Positions 18,091-26,234 of a stretch of DNA of 64,000 nucleotides are shown here, in pieces. Position 1 is the first letter of the stretch; each line of letters opens with the position of its first letter. Origin of the DNA: Frigoriglobus tundricola (GTDB lineage Bacteria; Planctomycetota; Planctomycetia; Gemmatales; Gemmataceae); the NCBI RefSeq assembly GCF_013128195.2, contig NZ_CP053452.2, positions 2,356,001-2,420,000 of the forward strand. The letters run 5' to 3'. The position numbers were made by a program, and so were the translations under genes. The notes below the pieces were generated by a model. The model was not told the DNA's origin. It saw nothing but the letters and a program-made list of their open reading frames with translations, and did not search any database.

Positions 18091-18098
18091 GAGTTCAC

Positions 18099-18548
18099 AT
18101 GCAGTACCCGGAAGACCTGTTAGCGCTCGCCGAACGCATCGGGGCCACCGCCCACGAGGTTCCGCGGGGACCCAACCAGTGGTGCCACATCACGGACTAC
18201 CACGAACCCGAGTGGATCGTCCCCGGCCTGTACCTAGCCCGCATCCTCGTGCAGTTCCACGGGAACCACCGACTCGTGCGGGCTGCGATCAAAGCGCTCG
18301 CACACGAAAGCGGAGTGGAGTTCGACGAGGAGGTGAAATCGCTCCACGAGCTGACCTGGGCACTCGATGACGCGTTGGCGTTTCTCAATCTCGTGGACCT
18401 CCAGGCGATGGTCGGGTTCCTGGGGGACTACCTGGGCGCTCTGGAACACGAACTGGATGGGTGCCCTGAAGACGACGAGGACGAAGACGAGGACGAGGAC
18501 GAGGACGACGAGAACGAGGGCGAAGACGAAGACGACGAAGACGACTGA
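18099..18548 (+). CDS. hypothetical protein with acidic tail, 149 aa
   Basis: The ATG at 18099 follows AGGGAG. The first 120 residues form a helical soluble domain (QYPEDLLALAERIGATAHEV at the start, LHELTWALDDALAFLNLVDL later). The last 28 residues are almost entirely Asp and Glu. The tail is encoded by GAC/GAG repeats that could change length by slippage. An acidic tail is also seen in the protein at 4414, so DNA mimicry or binding of basic partners is conceivable. No family is recognised. Confidence 0.65.
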   Translation: MQYPEDLLALAERIGATAHEVPRGPNQWCHITDYHEPEWIVPGLYLARILVQFHGNHRLVRAAIKALAHESGVEFDEEVKSLHELTWALDDALAFLNLVDLQAMVGFLGDYLGALEHELDGCPEDDEDEDEDEDEDDENEGEDEDDEDD

Positions 18549-18673
18549 ACTTCGCGCACCAAGCAAACCGGATCGGCCCGGCCGCGCGGGGCGCGGCACC
18601 GCGACCGTGGACTCGGTTCGGTGTATTCCACCCGAAAAACGAAGACTTCAAACCACAAGAGAGAGGCCAAAAC

Positions 18674-19471
18674 ATGAGCAAGAAGAAGTCCGACGAGGAC
18701 ACCATCGGGGATCGGTTTCGGCTCGCTCGCGAGCGGGGCATCGAGGTGCCGGTGCTCCTGATGTTCGACACCGGGCCACGGGCCGGAGCGGTCTACGCCC
18801 AGCTCGCCGGTCGGTCGCTGGTACACACGGGGAGCGGGGAGCCGGAGCCGGAGTCTCTCACCCACACGGTCGCCGAAGCGGCCGGGGCGCTCCGCACGCA
18901 CGCCGGCCTGGGCGGTCGGCTGGTAGCGAACCTCCTCGAAGCCCCGCCCGCGGGGGTCGCGGGATGGCTGCTCTCCCTCTCCGGCACCGGAATCGAAGCG
19001 CGCGCGATCGTGGGCGGGCGCACGGGCTTCCGGGCGCACACGCACTACGACCAGTTGCCCGTCGTCAGCGTCTGCCCCCACTGTGCTCGGAAGAAGGGCC
19101 CGCTTCCACTGGTCGTGGCCGTGGACGGCTCCGGCAACAACAATGAGGTCGACCTGTTCCTCCAGGTGGCCGATTCTTCGCAGGTCTCCAGGGCAATGAT
19201 CCTGGCCCAGATCGCGGGCAACCGACGCGTGCCCGTGGACCCTCACTCCCCGGACGACGTGGGGTTACCTGTCGGTAACGGCGAGCTGGCGCAAATCCTG
19301 TCCGACTTCTATTCCGATTCGCCTCAACTCGTCGCCGAGGTGCTGCGAGCGCTCGGGCGGGAGCGGCATCCGGGTCGGCAGTGGCTGCTCAACACGCTGC
19401 GCACCGCGTCGGGTCTGAAGCGGCTCGGCCTGCAAGTCGAGCGGCTGATCGGGACCGATCCGGTCGGCTGA
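18674..19471 (+). CDS. hypothetical protein with CPHC motif, 265 aa
   Basis: The start ATG follows GAGAGAGGCC. The 265-residue protein is soluble, with an alpha/beta N-terminal half (IEVPVLLMFDTGPRAGAVYA) and a CPHCARKKG motif at about residue 133 that could be half of a zinc site. A helical C-terminus contains LAQILSDFYSDSPQLVAEVL. It follows the acidic-tail gene in the same direction with a 125-base gap. I do not recognise it. Confidence 0.6.
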   Translation: MSKKKSDEDTIGDRFRLARERGIEVPVLLMFDTGPRAGAVYAQLAGRSLVHTGSGEPEPESLTHTVAEAAGALRTHAGLGGRLVANLLEAPPAGVAGWLLSLSGTGIEARAIVGGRTGFRAHTHYDQLPVVSVCPHCARKKGPLPLVVAVDGSGNNNEVDLFLQVADSSQVSRAMILAQIAGNRRVPVDPHSPDDVGLPVGNGELAQILSDFYSDSPQLVAEVLRALGRERHPGRQWLLNTLRTASGLKRLGLQVERLIGTDPVG

Positions 19472-19821
19472 GATTCGGTGCTCGCCGCGGCACCACGCAG
19501 GCCCGTTTCGCTGTCTCTGGGACACGGAACGGGCCGGCGGCTCAAAGAAGTCCTCGCACACACTTCCCACGCTGAAGACGCCGACATCGCGGATGCGACC
19601 CACCCCGGAACGTGCAGCACTGAGCAAATACGCAACTCGTTTCGTTTTTGCTGCTCTGCGTGGGCCGAAACCAGGGTGTCGCAGCGCGACCCGGCGCTCG
19701 CCATTAGGGAGCCTCCTGTGCCCTCATTCGTGATCGGCCGGCGACAGCCTCCCAGACCGGCACGGCGACCGTATCGTACCCATGGACGACCCACCCCGAA
19801 CGCACCGGAGCCGACCACGGC
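19472..19821. other. intergenic, nothing seen
   Basis: This 350-base gap precedes the flavodoxin gene. I find no open frame with a plausible start and no clear hairpin terminator. Confidence 0.4.
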
Positions 19822-20379
19822 ATGGGCAAGATCCTGGTTCTCTACCACTCGGCCAGTGGCAATACCGCGAAGATGGCCGCACTCGTGGCCGAAGGGGCCG
19901 GGCTCATCCCCGGCTCCGAGGTCCGCGTTCGCGAGGTGGCCACAGCCACGCCGGACGACGTGCACTGGTGCGACGGACTGGCGGTGGGGAGCCCAACCAA
20001 CATGGGCGTGCTGTCCTGGCAGATGAAGCGGTTCTGGGACGAGGCCATGTTCACCCACTGGGGCAAGGTGGACGGCAAGGTCGCCTGCGCCTTCTCGTCG
20101 TCGGGCGGGTGGGGCGGCGGGGCCGAGATCGCGTGCCAGTCGCTCCACATGGTCCTGATGAACTTCGGGTTCCTCGTGTTCGGCGTCACCGACTACGCCG
20201 GCACGACGATGACCGCCCATTACGGGGCCGTGGCCGCTCGCGAGCCGCGGGACGCCGAGGTCCAGAACGCCAGTCGGCTCTTGGGCCGGCGGCTCGCCGA
20301 GTGGGTGGCCGTGGTCGCGGACGGCCGCAAGGACCAGCACCCGCTCGCCAAGCCCGAGTCCCGAACGCTCCCCGGTTGA
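19822..20379 (+). CDS. WrbA-like flavodoxin / NAD(P)H:quinone oxidoreductase
   Basis: The 185-residue protein opens with ILVLYHSASGNTAKMA, the FMN phosphate-binding loop of flavodoxins. GSPTNMGVLSWQMKRFWD and SSSGGWGGGAE are the flavin-contacting segments typical of WrbA-like quinone reductases. Such enzymes reduce quinones by two electrons and limit oxidative damage. Length and motif order are normal for the family. A truncated gene follows 16 bases downstream, so a former operon has probably been broken there. Confidence 0.85.
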   Translation: MGKILVLYHSASGNTAKMAALVAEGAGLIPGSEVRVREVATATPDDVHWCDGLAVGSPTNMGVLSWQMKRFWDEAMFTHWGKVDGKVACAFSSSGGWGGGAEIACQSLHMVLMNFGFLVFGVTDYAGTTMTAHYGAVAAREPRDAEVQNASRLLGRRLAEWVAVVADGRKDQHPLAKPESRTLPG

Positions 20380-20395
20380 ACTTGAGGACCACGAC

Positions 20396-20506
20396 ATGAC
20401 CGCGAACAGCACCCGCGGCGCGTTCCCCCGGGCGTCCGCCGCCGTGCTGCTCGTTCCCGCGACCGCGACCGCCGCCAACCCGAAGGCGAAGTCGACCAGC
20501 GTGATT
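20396..20506 (+). pseudogene. truncated gene with signal-peptide-like start
   Basis: An ATG with GAGGA upstream opens MTANSTRGAFPRASAAVLLV, then PATATAANPKAKSTS, which looks like the start of an exported protein. The natural sequence ends near 20504, where an inverted fragment of a helicase-like gene begins; beyond it the frame reads antisense of that fragment. The remainder of the gene is missing. Confidence 0.45.
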
Positions 20507-20795
20507 ACCCGAGTTCCTCCAGCCATTCACAAACACCGGCGACCAGACCCTGCGGCAGGATCTGAACGTCCGGGCGGACGACGCAGTTGCCTTCGCGTTG
20601 CCGGTGCTGAACGACGGGCGTGAGGTACGTCGACCGGGCCGCCCGCATCCGGTGCCCCAGGGGATCGCCGGAGTCGAATTCGACGACCGTTCGCGTGAGG
20701 TACTCGTGGATCTCGGGTACGACGGGTTCCAGGGTCGCCCAGTGGCCCTTCCAAATGTCGATCCGGGCCGTTCGCCGCGGGGTTCTCGTCCTCAT
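20505..20795 (-). pseudogene. helicase-like gene remnant, inverted
   Basis: On the minus strand this frame gives HWATLEPVVPEIHEY, then VVEFDSGDPLGHRMR, then LPQGLVAGVCEWLEELG, followed by a stop at the junction. It matches the first 100 residues of the helicase-like protein at 7823-9262, which reads HRATMEPVV, VIEFGTGGPLGH and LPQGLVPEVVERLRELG. Everything downstream is deleted. The same frame stays open to about 20925 with an unrelated stretch containing AAALECCRIAVSGEGNGLRD, so it may itself be a fusion of two remnants. Confidence 0.7.
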
Positions 20796-20969
20796 GAGAG
20801 GCACCGGGACGTTCTCCCGGAGTCGATCCCGGAGTCCATTGCCCTCGCCCGAGACCGCGATCCGGCAGCACTCCAGGGCGGCTGCCGACTGGACCGGCGA
20901 GATGGCGTACGGTGGGGCACCGCACGATCATCCAAGCGGGTAGCGCGTCGTGGCCCAGGCTCGCAGTCG

Positions 20970-21332
20970 ATGATGGCATCAGCCCCACACTTCAGCTACG
21001 ATTGTTCCGCGGAAGCTCCGCCCACCCGCAAGTTCGCTTCGGGCCTGATCCCGCTCGTTCCCCGCGCCGACGGCCACATGCAAGCCAGTCTCCCCGAGAT
21101 GCACGTCTGGCTCGCGTGCCCCGAGAGCACGGAGGTGATCGACTTCACCACGGGCTTGTGGCCGGAAGCGTGCCGCGAGGCTACCGGGGAGGAGTGGCTC
21201 GCGCCTCACCCGCCCGACTACCTGTGGACGTTCGGCTCGCGGTTGCCTCAAAGCGTGCGGTATGTCCCGGACCGCACCGCAATCGACCTCGTGATCGCCG
21301 TTCTCCACCTCCAGGGCAGGGAATACCCCTGA
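20970..21332 (+). CDS. hypothetical protein, possibly N-terminally truncated
   Basis: A double ATG at 20970 opens a 120-residue frame ending GREYP. The segment MQASLPEMHVWLACPESTEV followed by DFTTG resembles the His/Asp part of transglutaminase- or papain-like domains, but no catalytic Cys precedes it. No ribosome-binding site is obvious. It directly follows a rearranged region, so loss of an N-terminal part is possible. The reading frame itself looks natural in codon use. Confidence 0.45.
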   Translation: MMASAPHFSYDCSAEAPPTRKFASGLIPLVPRADGHMQASLPEMHVWLACPESTEVIDFTTGLWPEACREATGEEWLAPHPPDYLWTFGSRLPQSVRYVPDRTAIDLVIAVLHLQGREYP

Positions 21333-21534
21333 CGGCTCGGACGGCCCCTGCTTCTGTAGGGGTTTTCTGCGAGGGGCATGGTTGTCCCGAGATGGAACCT
21401 CAGGCTGATGTGAGGATCCGCTTTGCCTTGGAGATCGACCCTTTGCTCGGAACGCGGGACTGCGGTTCCATGACCCCGCCCGCGGGCATCTCCGTTCGTA
21501 GACACCTTCCGCCACGGCTGTACTCTCGCGCGGC

Positions 21535-22236
21535 TTGACCCGCTCCCCTCTTCCGCTCGCCGGCGAATCCGCACCCGAAATCCCGCTCTACACGGGCGAT
21601 ATCGACTGCGACGCGTGGGAGCTGATGCGCGGCAAATGCGCCGAAGAGATCACCGGCGGTCTCGCGTATCCGAGCAAAATGGACTGCCCGGCTTGGGGCA
21701 TCTCCGCCACCCGCTGCCGGATCGGCGCCGCACTCGCGAAGACGCCCGGGACAGTGTGCGCGGCGTGCTACGCGATGAAGGGCACGTTCCGGGCGAAGAC
21801 CGTCGCGGACAAACTGGAGCGGGCGTACCAGGGTCTCTTCGACCCACGCTGGACCCCGGCCCTGTACGCCCTCATCCGGTGGCAGGCCAAGGACCGCTCC
21901 CGGTTCTTCCACTCGGGCGACTTCCAGGGGAAGAATCACTTCCTCAACATCATGCGGATCTGCGCGGCGACGCGTGACGTGCTGTTCTGGATCCCGACCC
22001 GCGAGGTCGCCCTCGTCCGCGAGAACGCGGACGCGATCCCGGAGAACGCGGTCGTCCGGGTCTCCGGCAACGTCATCGACGGACCGGCCCCGACGTGGGG
22101 GCCGACGACCAGCACCGTCGTCAGTGACCCGGCGCGGGCGACCTGCCCGAGCTCACTGAAGGGCGGGAACTGCGGGACGCACAGCTGCACGGCGTGCTGG
22201 ACACAGCAAGGAAACGTGGCGTATGTGAAGCATTGA
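21535..22236 (+). CDS. GP88-like phage-type protein
   Basis: The 233-residue product has PSKMDCPAWGISATRCRIGA, then TVCAACYAMKGTFR, a SGDFQGKNH segment and a C-terminal cluster CPSSLKGGNCGTHSCTACW. This cysteine pattern matches the phage gene product 88 family, whose members may bind metal; their role is unknown. I used TTG 21535 because no ATG or GTG lies upstream; an internal ATG near 21625 is an alternative. It supports a mobile origin for the left part of the window. Confidence 0.65.
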   Translation: MTRSPLPLAGESAPEIPLYTGDIDCDAWELMRGKCAEEITGGLAYPSKMDCPAWGISATRCRIGAALAKTPGTVCAACYAMKGTFRAKTVADKLERAYQGLFDPRWTPALYALIRWQAKDRSRFFHSGDFQGKNHFLNIMRICAATRDVLFWIPTREVALVRENADAIPENAVVRVSGNVIDGPAPTWGPTTSTVVSDPARATCPSSLKGGNCGTHSCTACWTQQGNVAYVKH

Positions 22237-22292
22237 AACGTGCGCGGCGGATATCCGGCCAAGCGCCATTAACCTCGACGCCGAGCTACTCT

Positions 22293-22311
22293 CCTTCGGT
22301 CTTTCCGAAGG
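22293..22311. terminator. hairpin between convergent genes
   Basis: CCTTCGG and CCGAAGG form a perfect seven-base stem with a short pyrimidine loop between the ends of the convergent genes at 22236 and 22391. It could stop transcription in either direction, although the U tracts are short. Confidence 0.4.
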
Positions 22312-22390
22312 CGCCATTGCGACTGTCGGGCGTTCACGCAACGATGCCCGCGCTCCGACTCCGATGCGGCCCGTCGGTGAAGAATATGTC

Positions 22391-22780
22391 TTACCTTTTC
22401 TTGGTCTCTCGAAACTGGGGCGCCGCGACGAGCGTGAAGAGGACGACCTCCTCGCCGGTCATGGTGCTGATGTCGTGGTGCATGCTCAACACCTTGACGC
22501 CCGTGGCCTCCAGGACCATCGCTTCCATGACCGGTCGCGCCAACTCGATGAGCTGCGTCCGGACCTGTTTGAGCAGGTCCCGCCCCTTCTCGGCGGGGAG
22601 CGTCTTGACCAGTTGTTGTTCGCCGTCGGTCAGGACGCCGTGGAGGCGGACCACGAGGAAATCTCCGATCAGATGGGCGTGAACGTTCTTGGGACCCCGG
22701 CCTATGTACTTCTGCTCGACGAGGGTCATGCCCACGCAGACGGCGGCTTCGATTTCTCCCAGTGTCTTCATGGTCTTCAT
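22391..22780 (-). CDS. DUF2294/MpsC-like protein A
   Basis: The start at 22780 (MKTMKTLGEIEAAV) fits the family and follows GAGAG. The 129-residue protein contains GRGPKNVHAHLIGDFLVVRL, VLTDGEQQLVKTLPAEKGRD, and DISTMTGEEVVLFTL, all typical of DUF2294. That family is now linked to MpsC of the MpsABC membrane-potential and bicarbonate system. No MpsA or MpsB gene is in the window, so that role cannot be assumed here. It is divergent from a second family member at 23096. Confidence 0.8.
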   Translation of the reverse strand: MKTMKTLGEIEAAVCVGMTLVEQKYIGRGPKNVHAHLIGDFLVVRLHGVLTDGEQQLVKTLPAEKGRDLLKQVRTQLIELARPVMEAMVLEATGVKVLSMHHDISTMTGEEVVLFTLVAAPQFRETKKR

Positions 22781-22946
22781 GCTGCTCTCGCGCGTGCTTC
22801 GTAACCTGATGGGTTGTCCGCACGAGAAGAGGCCAGCAAGGCCGAACGGGGCCATCCGAGTGATGGTACGGAAACTTACTGTGTTTTCTTCTCTTTTCGC
22901 TTGCTTTGCGCGGCCTGATCATTAGGATTTGCATGAGTAGAAGATG

Positions 22947-23052
22947 TCGGAAGACTAACTAACGAGGAACCCGCACAAAGTGGGGGCCTCTTTAGGTGAG
23001 TAAGCCGGCGTGATCGAATGCCCCAGGGTGTTCGGTCACGCCGGTTTTTTTT
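22947..23052 (+). promoter_or_regulatory. structured leader of DUF2294 gene, copy 1
   Basis: The leader starts GTCGGAAGACTAACT, carries a small CCCGCAC/GTGGGG hairpin and ends in a strong stem, CCGGCGTGATCGAA (23005-23018) with TTCGGTCACGCCGG (23031-23044), followed by eight T residues. It looks like an intrinsic terminator or attenuator placed 43 bases before the start of the DUF2294 gene. A homologous leader precedes the next DUF2294 gene. Confidence 0.6.
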
Positions 23053-23095
23053 CGCCCTTGTGGACCGGACCATCGCCGGGACGGAGGGTATCGAG

Positions 23096-23512
23096 ATGGA
23101 TAAGCCCAAGCCGACCGTAGCCGAGCAGATCGCTCAAGCGGCCATCGCGTTCGAGCAGCGGCGCACGGGCAACCATGTGCCCAAGGCGGTCACCGTGGTC
23201 CTGAGCGAGGGCACCCTTGTGATCACGCTGCACGAAGCCCTGTCGCCGGCCGAACGGGACATGGCCAAAACTCCGGCGGGGGCCGCTCAGATGCAAGAGT
23301 TTCACCGCCAGCTGTTCGCCACCTCCTCCGACACGCTGCGTCAAGAGATCAAACGGATCACCGGGATGGACGTGCGCGAGGCGACGGCGGAAATCGAGCC
23401 GGCCAGCGGGGCCGTCGTGCAGGCGTTCACGACCGGCACCGTGGTGCAGGTCTTCTTGCTCGCCGGAAACGCCCCGACACAAGCGTGGAGCGGGGACGCT
23501 CCGGGAAAGTAG
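23096..23512 (+). CDS. DUF2294/MpsC-like protein B
   Basis: The 138-residue protein contains FEQRRTGNHVPKAVTVVLSE, then TLVITLHEALSPAERDMAKT and IKRITGMDVREATAEIEP, the DUF2294 pattern. The start ATG 23096 follows GGAGGG. It is about as long as other members and has a hydrophobic C-terminal strand region. Together with the paralogues at 22391, 23822 and 62958 it shows local expansion of the family. The function is inferred only as membrane-energetics or stress related. Confidence 0.8.
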   Translation: MDKPKPTVAEQIAQAAIAFEQRRTGNHVPKAVTVVLSEGTLVITLHEALSPAERDMAKTPAGAAQMQEFHRQLFATSSDTLRQEIKRITGMDVREATAEIEPASGAVVQAFTTGTVVQVFLLAGNAPTQAWSGDAPGK

Positions 23513-23672
23513 CCGCGGTCACGCTTTGGAGTGTCCCAAGAAACGGTCCCAACGAATCGTCGGTCACAGGGAGTGATTGCCTTCGCCCAGCCTGCGATTT
23601 CAGCAGGCAGCGGAAAACAGGATGTAATCATCCGGTTATTGTCTCGAAGGCGCGGGACTTGCTTGAATAATT
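23513..23672. other. spacer between DUF2294 genes
   Basis: The gap from 23513 to 23821 totals 309 bases; its right half is the structured leader described next. In this left half I see no gene or clear terminator. Confidence 0.4.
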
Positions 23673-23783
23673 TGATGTTGTCGGATGGCTAACTTAAGGG
23701 CAACCCGGTCGGACCGGGGGGCTCGTGAGGCGAGCAAGCCGGCGTGGTCGAATGCCAACGGGTGTTCGGTTGCGCCGGCTTTT
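23673..23783 (+). promoter_or_regulatory. structured leader of DUF2294 gene, copy 2
   Basis: This leader matches the one at 22947-23052: GTCGGATGGCTAACT, a CCCGGTC/GACCGGG hairpin, then GCCGGCGTGGTCGAA (23738-23752) pairing with TTCGGTTGCGCCGGC (23765-23779) and a T4 run. Base changes relative to copy 1 preserve pairing through G-T pairs and compensating changes, which supports an RNA structure. The gene starts 38 bases later. Confidence 0.6.
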
Positions 23784-23821
23784 GTCGTTTCGAGGCCGCG
23801 TGAACGCCCCGGAGGGAACCA

Positions 23822-24265
23822 ATGGATCTGTCCCAACGGACCGTCGGCCAGAGGATCGCCCGGCTGGTCCGCGATTTCGAGCAACGGCACACACAGCACG
23901 GGCGCGAATGGTGGGCCGTCTTCCTCAACGAGGAGACGATCGTAATCGCGCTGCACGGGTCGTTGTCGAAAGCGGAATGCACATCGATGGGAAGTTGCGT
24001 TCAAGTTGCGCAGCACTTGCGGCGGCTGTTCGCCGACACCGCCCTGGTTCGCTCGATCAAGAGTGCCTCCGGGATGGTCGTGCGCGACACCATCGTGGAG
24101 ATAGCGCCCGCGACCGGCGGTGTAGTGCTGCTCCTCACAACGGACACGGCGGGTACCGAGTTCCCGCCCGCGACCGGCCGACCGGCTCGGAGGCCGGGAC
24201 GGGTCCGGCCCGAAGGCGGCTCTCGCCGCGCCACCAAGACAACCGGATGTGGCATCCGGGGATGA
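23822..24265 (+). CDS. DUF2294/MpsC-like protein C
   Basis: The 147-residue protein has FEQRHTQHGREWWAVFLNEE, then TIVIALHGSLSKAE and MVVRDTIVEIAPATGGVVLL, again DUF2294. The last 35 residues are basic, Arg-rich and probably disordered. It lies 30 bases upstream of a BON-domain gene, and the same gene pair recurs at 62958-64000. The start follows GGAGGG. Confidence 0.8.
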   Translation: MDLSQRTVGQRIARLVRDFEQRHTQHGREWWAVFLNEETIVIALHGSLSKAECTSMGSCVQVAQHLRRLFADTALVRSIKSASGMVVRDTIVEIAPATGGVVLLLTTDTAGTEFPPATGRPARRPGRVRPEGGSRRATKTTGCGIRG

Positions 24266-24295
24266 TCGCCCGAGTCTCAACACCAGGAGTTCACG

Positions 24296-24949
24296 ATGAA
24301 GACCGACACGCAGTTGCAGAAGGACGTCATGGACGAGATCAAGTGGGAGCCGAGCACCACGGCGGCCCAGGTCGGGGTGACGGCGAAGGACGGGGTGGTG
24401 ACGCTGACCGGTGTGGTCGCGACCTACGCCGAGAAGTGGGCCGTCGAACGGGCCGCGCAGCGCGTGGACGGCGTCAAGGGCCTCGCCGAGGAGATCACGA
24501 TCACGCCGTACGGCGAACACGTCAAGAGCGACACGGAGATCGCGGCGGCGGCCGTCACCGCCCTCAAGTGGCACGTCTGGGTGCCGAACGCCATCCAGGC
24601 GACCGTGGCCCAGGGGTGGGTCACGCTCAAGGGCACAGCGGACTGGGAGTACCAGCGGACCGCCGCCCGCGACGCGGTGTGCTTCATGCCCGGTGTGAAG
24701 GGGGTGTCGAACGACATCACCATCAAGCCGACGGCGAAGCCGGCGGGCGTCAAGGACCAGATCGAGAAGGCGTTCGTGCGGAGCGCCGAACTCGACGCCG
24801 GGACGGTGAAGGTGGCGGCCGACGGCGGGGCCGTGACGCTGTCCGGCAGCGTCCGGTCGTGGAACGAGAAGACCCAGGCCGGTTCGGCGGCGTGGAACGC
24901 CCCCGGCGTCAACAGCGTGACGAACGACCTCGCCGTCTCGTACACGTGA
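24296..24949 (+). CDS. triple BON-domain protein (OsmY-like)
   Basis: Three BON domains fill the 217 residues (about 1-70, 79-149 and 153-217). Each shows the VTLTGVV or VTLKGTA strand, an AERAAxxVxGVKG-like helix and a final valine-rich strand. BON domains bind phospholipid or bridge envelope components, and OsmY-type proteins respond to osmotic stress. No signal peptide is visible, so it is probably cytoplasmic or membrane-associated here. AGGAG precedes the ATG. A close copy lies at 63458. Confidence 0.9.
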   Translation: MKTDTQLQKDVMDEIKWEPSTTAAQVGVTAKDGVVTLTGVVATYAEKWAVERAAQRVDGVKGLAEEITITPYGEHVKSDTEIAAAAVTALKWHVWVPNAIQATVAQGWVTLKGTADWEYQRTAARDAVCFMPGVKGVSNDITIKPTAKPAGVKDQIEKAFVRSAELDAGTVKVAADGGAVTLSGSVRSWNEKTQAGSAAWNAPGVNSVTNDLAVSYT

Positions 24950-24957
24950 CCGCATCG

Positions 24958-24982
24958 GCCCGGCGGCTCTCGTTGCCGGGCT
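24958..24982 (+). terminator. hairpin after BON gene
   Basis: GCCCGGC and GCCGGGC form a seven-base stem with a ten-base loop just after the BON gene stop. No U tract follows, so termination is only suggested. Confidence 0.35.
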
Positions 24983-25015
24983 TCCCACAAACCCCTTACG
25001 CCAGGAGTCCGAGTG

Positions 25016-25264
25016 ATGTCCGAGTCCAACAAACAGGCCGCACCGGTCGCCACCATGCGCGTCATCGAACTGGTCGGAGAGTCGAAGGAGAGCTGGGAGG
25101 ACGCCGCCCAGCGGTTGGTGAAGCGGGAGTCGGCGAAGCACAAGAACATCACCGGGCTGGACGTGCTCCGCAGTACCGCCGTCGTCCGGGAGGGCAAGAT
25201 CGTGGAGTACCGCATCGACGCCAAGATGGCCTACGCGATCGAACCCGACCGGGGCGAAGAGTAA
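25016..25264 (+). CDS. dodecin family protein
   Basis: The 82-residue protein contains IELVGESKESWEDAAQRLVK, followed by KHKNITGLDVLRSTAVV and GKIVEYRIDAKMAYAIE, the beta-alpha-beta-beta layout of dodecins. Dodecins assemble into hollow dodecamers that store flavin and buffer its free level. The ATG at 25016 follows AGGAG; a GTG directly upstream is less likely. Position in a stress cluster fits its protective role. Confidence 0.85.
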   Translation: MSESNKQAAPVATMRVIELVGESKESWEDAAQRLVKRESAKHKNITGLDVLRSTAVVREGKIVEYRIDAKMAYAIEPDRGEE

Positions 25265-25385
25265 CCGGCGCCACCAAACGTCCGCGACGTTCCGCCCCAT
25301 TTGGTGCGGGACGTGTTGTCAGGGCGGGAGCCGTTGGCGACCGCCCCGGAGTCCGAACCCGATCCGTCTCATTCAGGAGCCAGTT

Positions 25386-25649
25386 ATGACGAAGACACCC
25401 GCGACGACGCACGACGGCAAAGTGGTCAGCGTGGCCGGCGACAAGCTCACGACGACGTGCAGCCAGGGCAAAGAGCACTGCCACACGATGGCCAAGGACG
25501 CGAAGGTGACCTGCGACGGGAAGGCCAGCAAGGCCGCGGACCTGAAGGCCGGCACGGACGTCCACGTGACCTGCCATAAGGACGACAAGACCGTGGCGAC
25601 GGCCGTCGAGTCCGGCAAACACATCCCGGCCGCGGGCCACAAGGCGTAG
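25386..25649 (+). CDS. small conserved hypothetical protein
   Basis: The 87-residue protein starts THDGKVVSVAGDKLTTTCSQ and continues with KEHCHTMAKDAKVTCDGK and KAGTDVHVTCHKDDKTV. It looks like a small all-beta domain; the regularly placed Cys and His residues may bind metal. AGGAG precedes the ATG. Similar short proteins occur in planctomycete stress clusters, but I know no function. A nine-base stem-loop follows the gene. Confidence 0.7.
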   Translation: MTKTPATTHDGKVVSVAGDKLTTTCSQGKEHCHTMAKDAKVTCDGKASKAADLKAGTDVHVTCHKDDKTVATAVESGKHIPAAGHKA

Positions 25650-25662
25650 TTGTTTTCCGGTG

Positions 25663-25684
25663 TCGGGCGGCTCCGGCCGCCCGA
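25663..25684 (+). terminator. nine-base stem-loop terminator
   Basis: TCGGGCGGC pairs perfectly with GCCGCCCGA across a TCCG loop, 13 bases after the preceding stop codon. It lacks a long U tract but is a strong barrier hairpin. Confidence 0.5.
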
Positions 25685-25736
25685 TGCCAATCGCCCGACC
25701 CGATGACGGTTCGATGAAACACACGAGGAGACACCG

Positions 25737-26162
25737 ATGAGTGCGAAGATCGACCAGTTTTGCGACCGACTCCGGGACGGCCTCGACGCCGTGGAAACTC
25801 GGCTCCAGTCCGTCCAGGCGAACGTGGTCGCCCTCCCCGGGAAGGCCGAGCACGTGTTGCAAACCGAACTCGATGCGGCCCGTCGCAAGGTCGATGGCCA
25901 GATCGTGCGGCTCGAGAAGGCCAAGGACGGCGTCAAGGCCTGGGCCGCGGCGAAGGTGGCCGAAACCCGGGAGGCGATCGGCGACTGGAAGGCGAAGCGG
26001 GAGACCCAGAAACTGAAGGCCCGTTCGGACCGGGCCGAGGCGTACGCGGCGGACGCGCTCTTCTTCGCGGCGGCCGCGGTGGACGAGGCCGAAGCGGCGA
26101 TCCTGGAGGCCGCCGTCGCCCGCCTCGACGCCGACGCGGCCCAACCGGTCCGCACCGCGTAG
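25737..26162 (+). CDS. coiled-coil hypothetical protein, 141 aa
   Basis: The whole 141-residue chain is predicted helical, with heptad-like spacing in QTELDAARRKVDGQIVRLEK and in the segment around KLKARSDRAEAYAADALFFA. Ala, Glu, Lys and Arg dominate. It has no signal peptide or membrane span. The ATG follows CGAGGAG. Its position among stress genes suggests a structural or LEA-like protective role, an inference only. Confidence 0.7.
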   Translation: MSAKIDQFCDRLRDGLDAVETRLQSVQANVVALPGKAEHVLQTELDAARRKVDGQIVRLEKAKDGVKAWAAAKVAETREAIGDWKAKRETQKLKARSDRAEAYAADALFFAAAAVDEAEAAILEAAVARLDADAAQPVRTA

Positions 26163-26234
26163 CGTTCACCGGACCGTATCGCGGTCCTGAACCCCGTTCG
26201 CTCCTTCCCCCTCGCCCCTTGCAAAGAACTCACC

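Noticed and set aside
17649-18098. N-terminal extension of the acidic-tail protein
   Set aside because: The extension is Arg/Ser/Pro-rich and covers a leader shared with an unrelated gene; the ATG at 18099 has a proper AGGGAG site.
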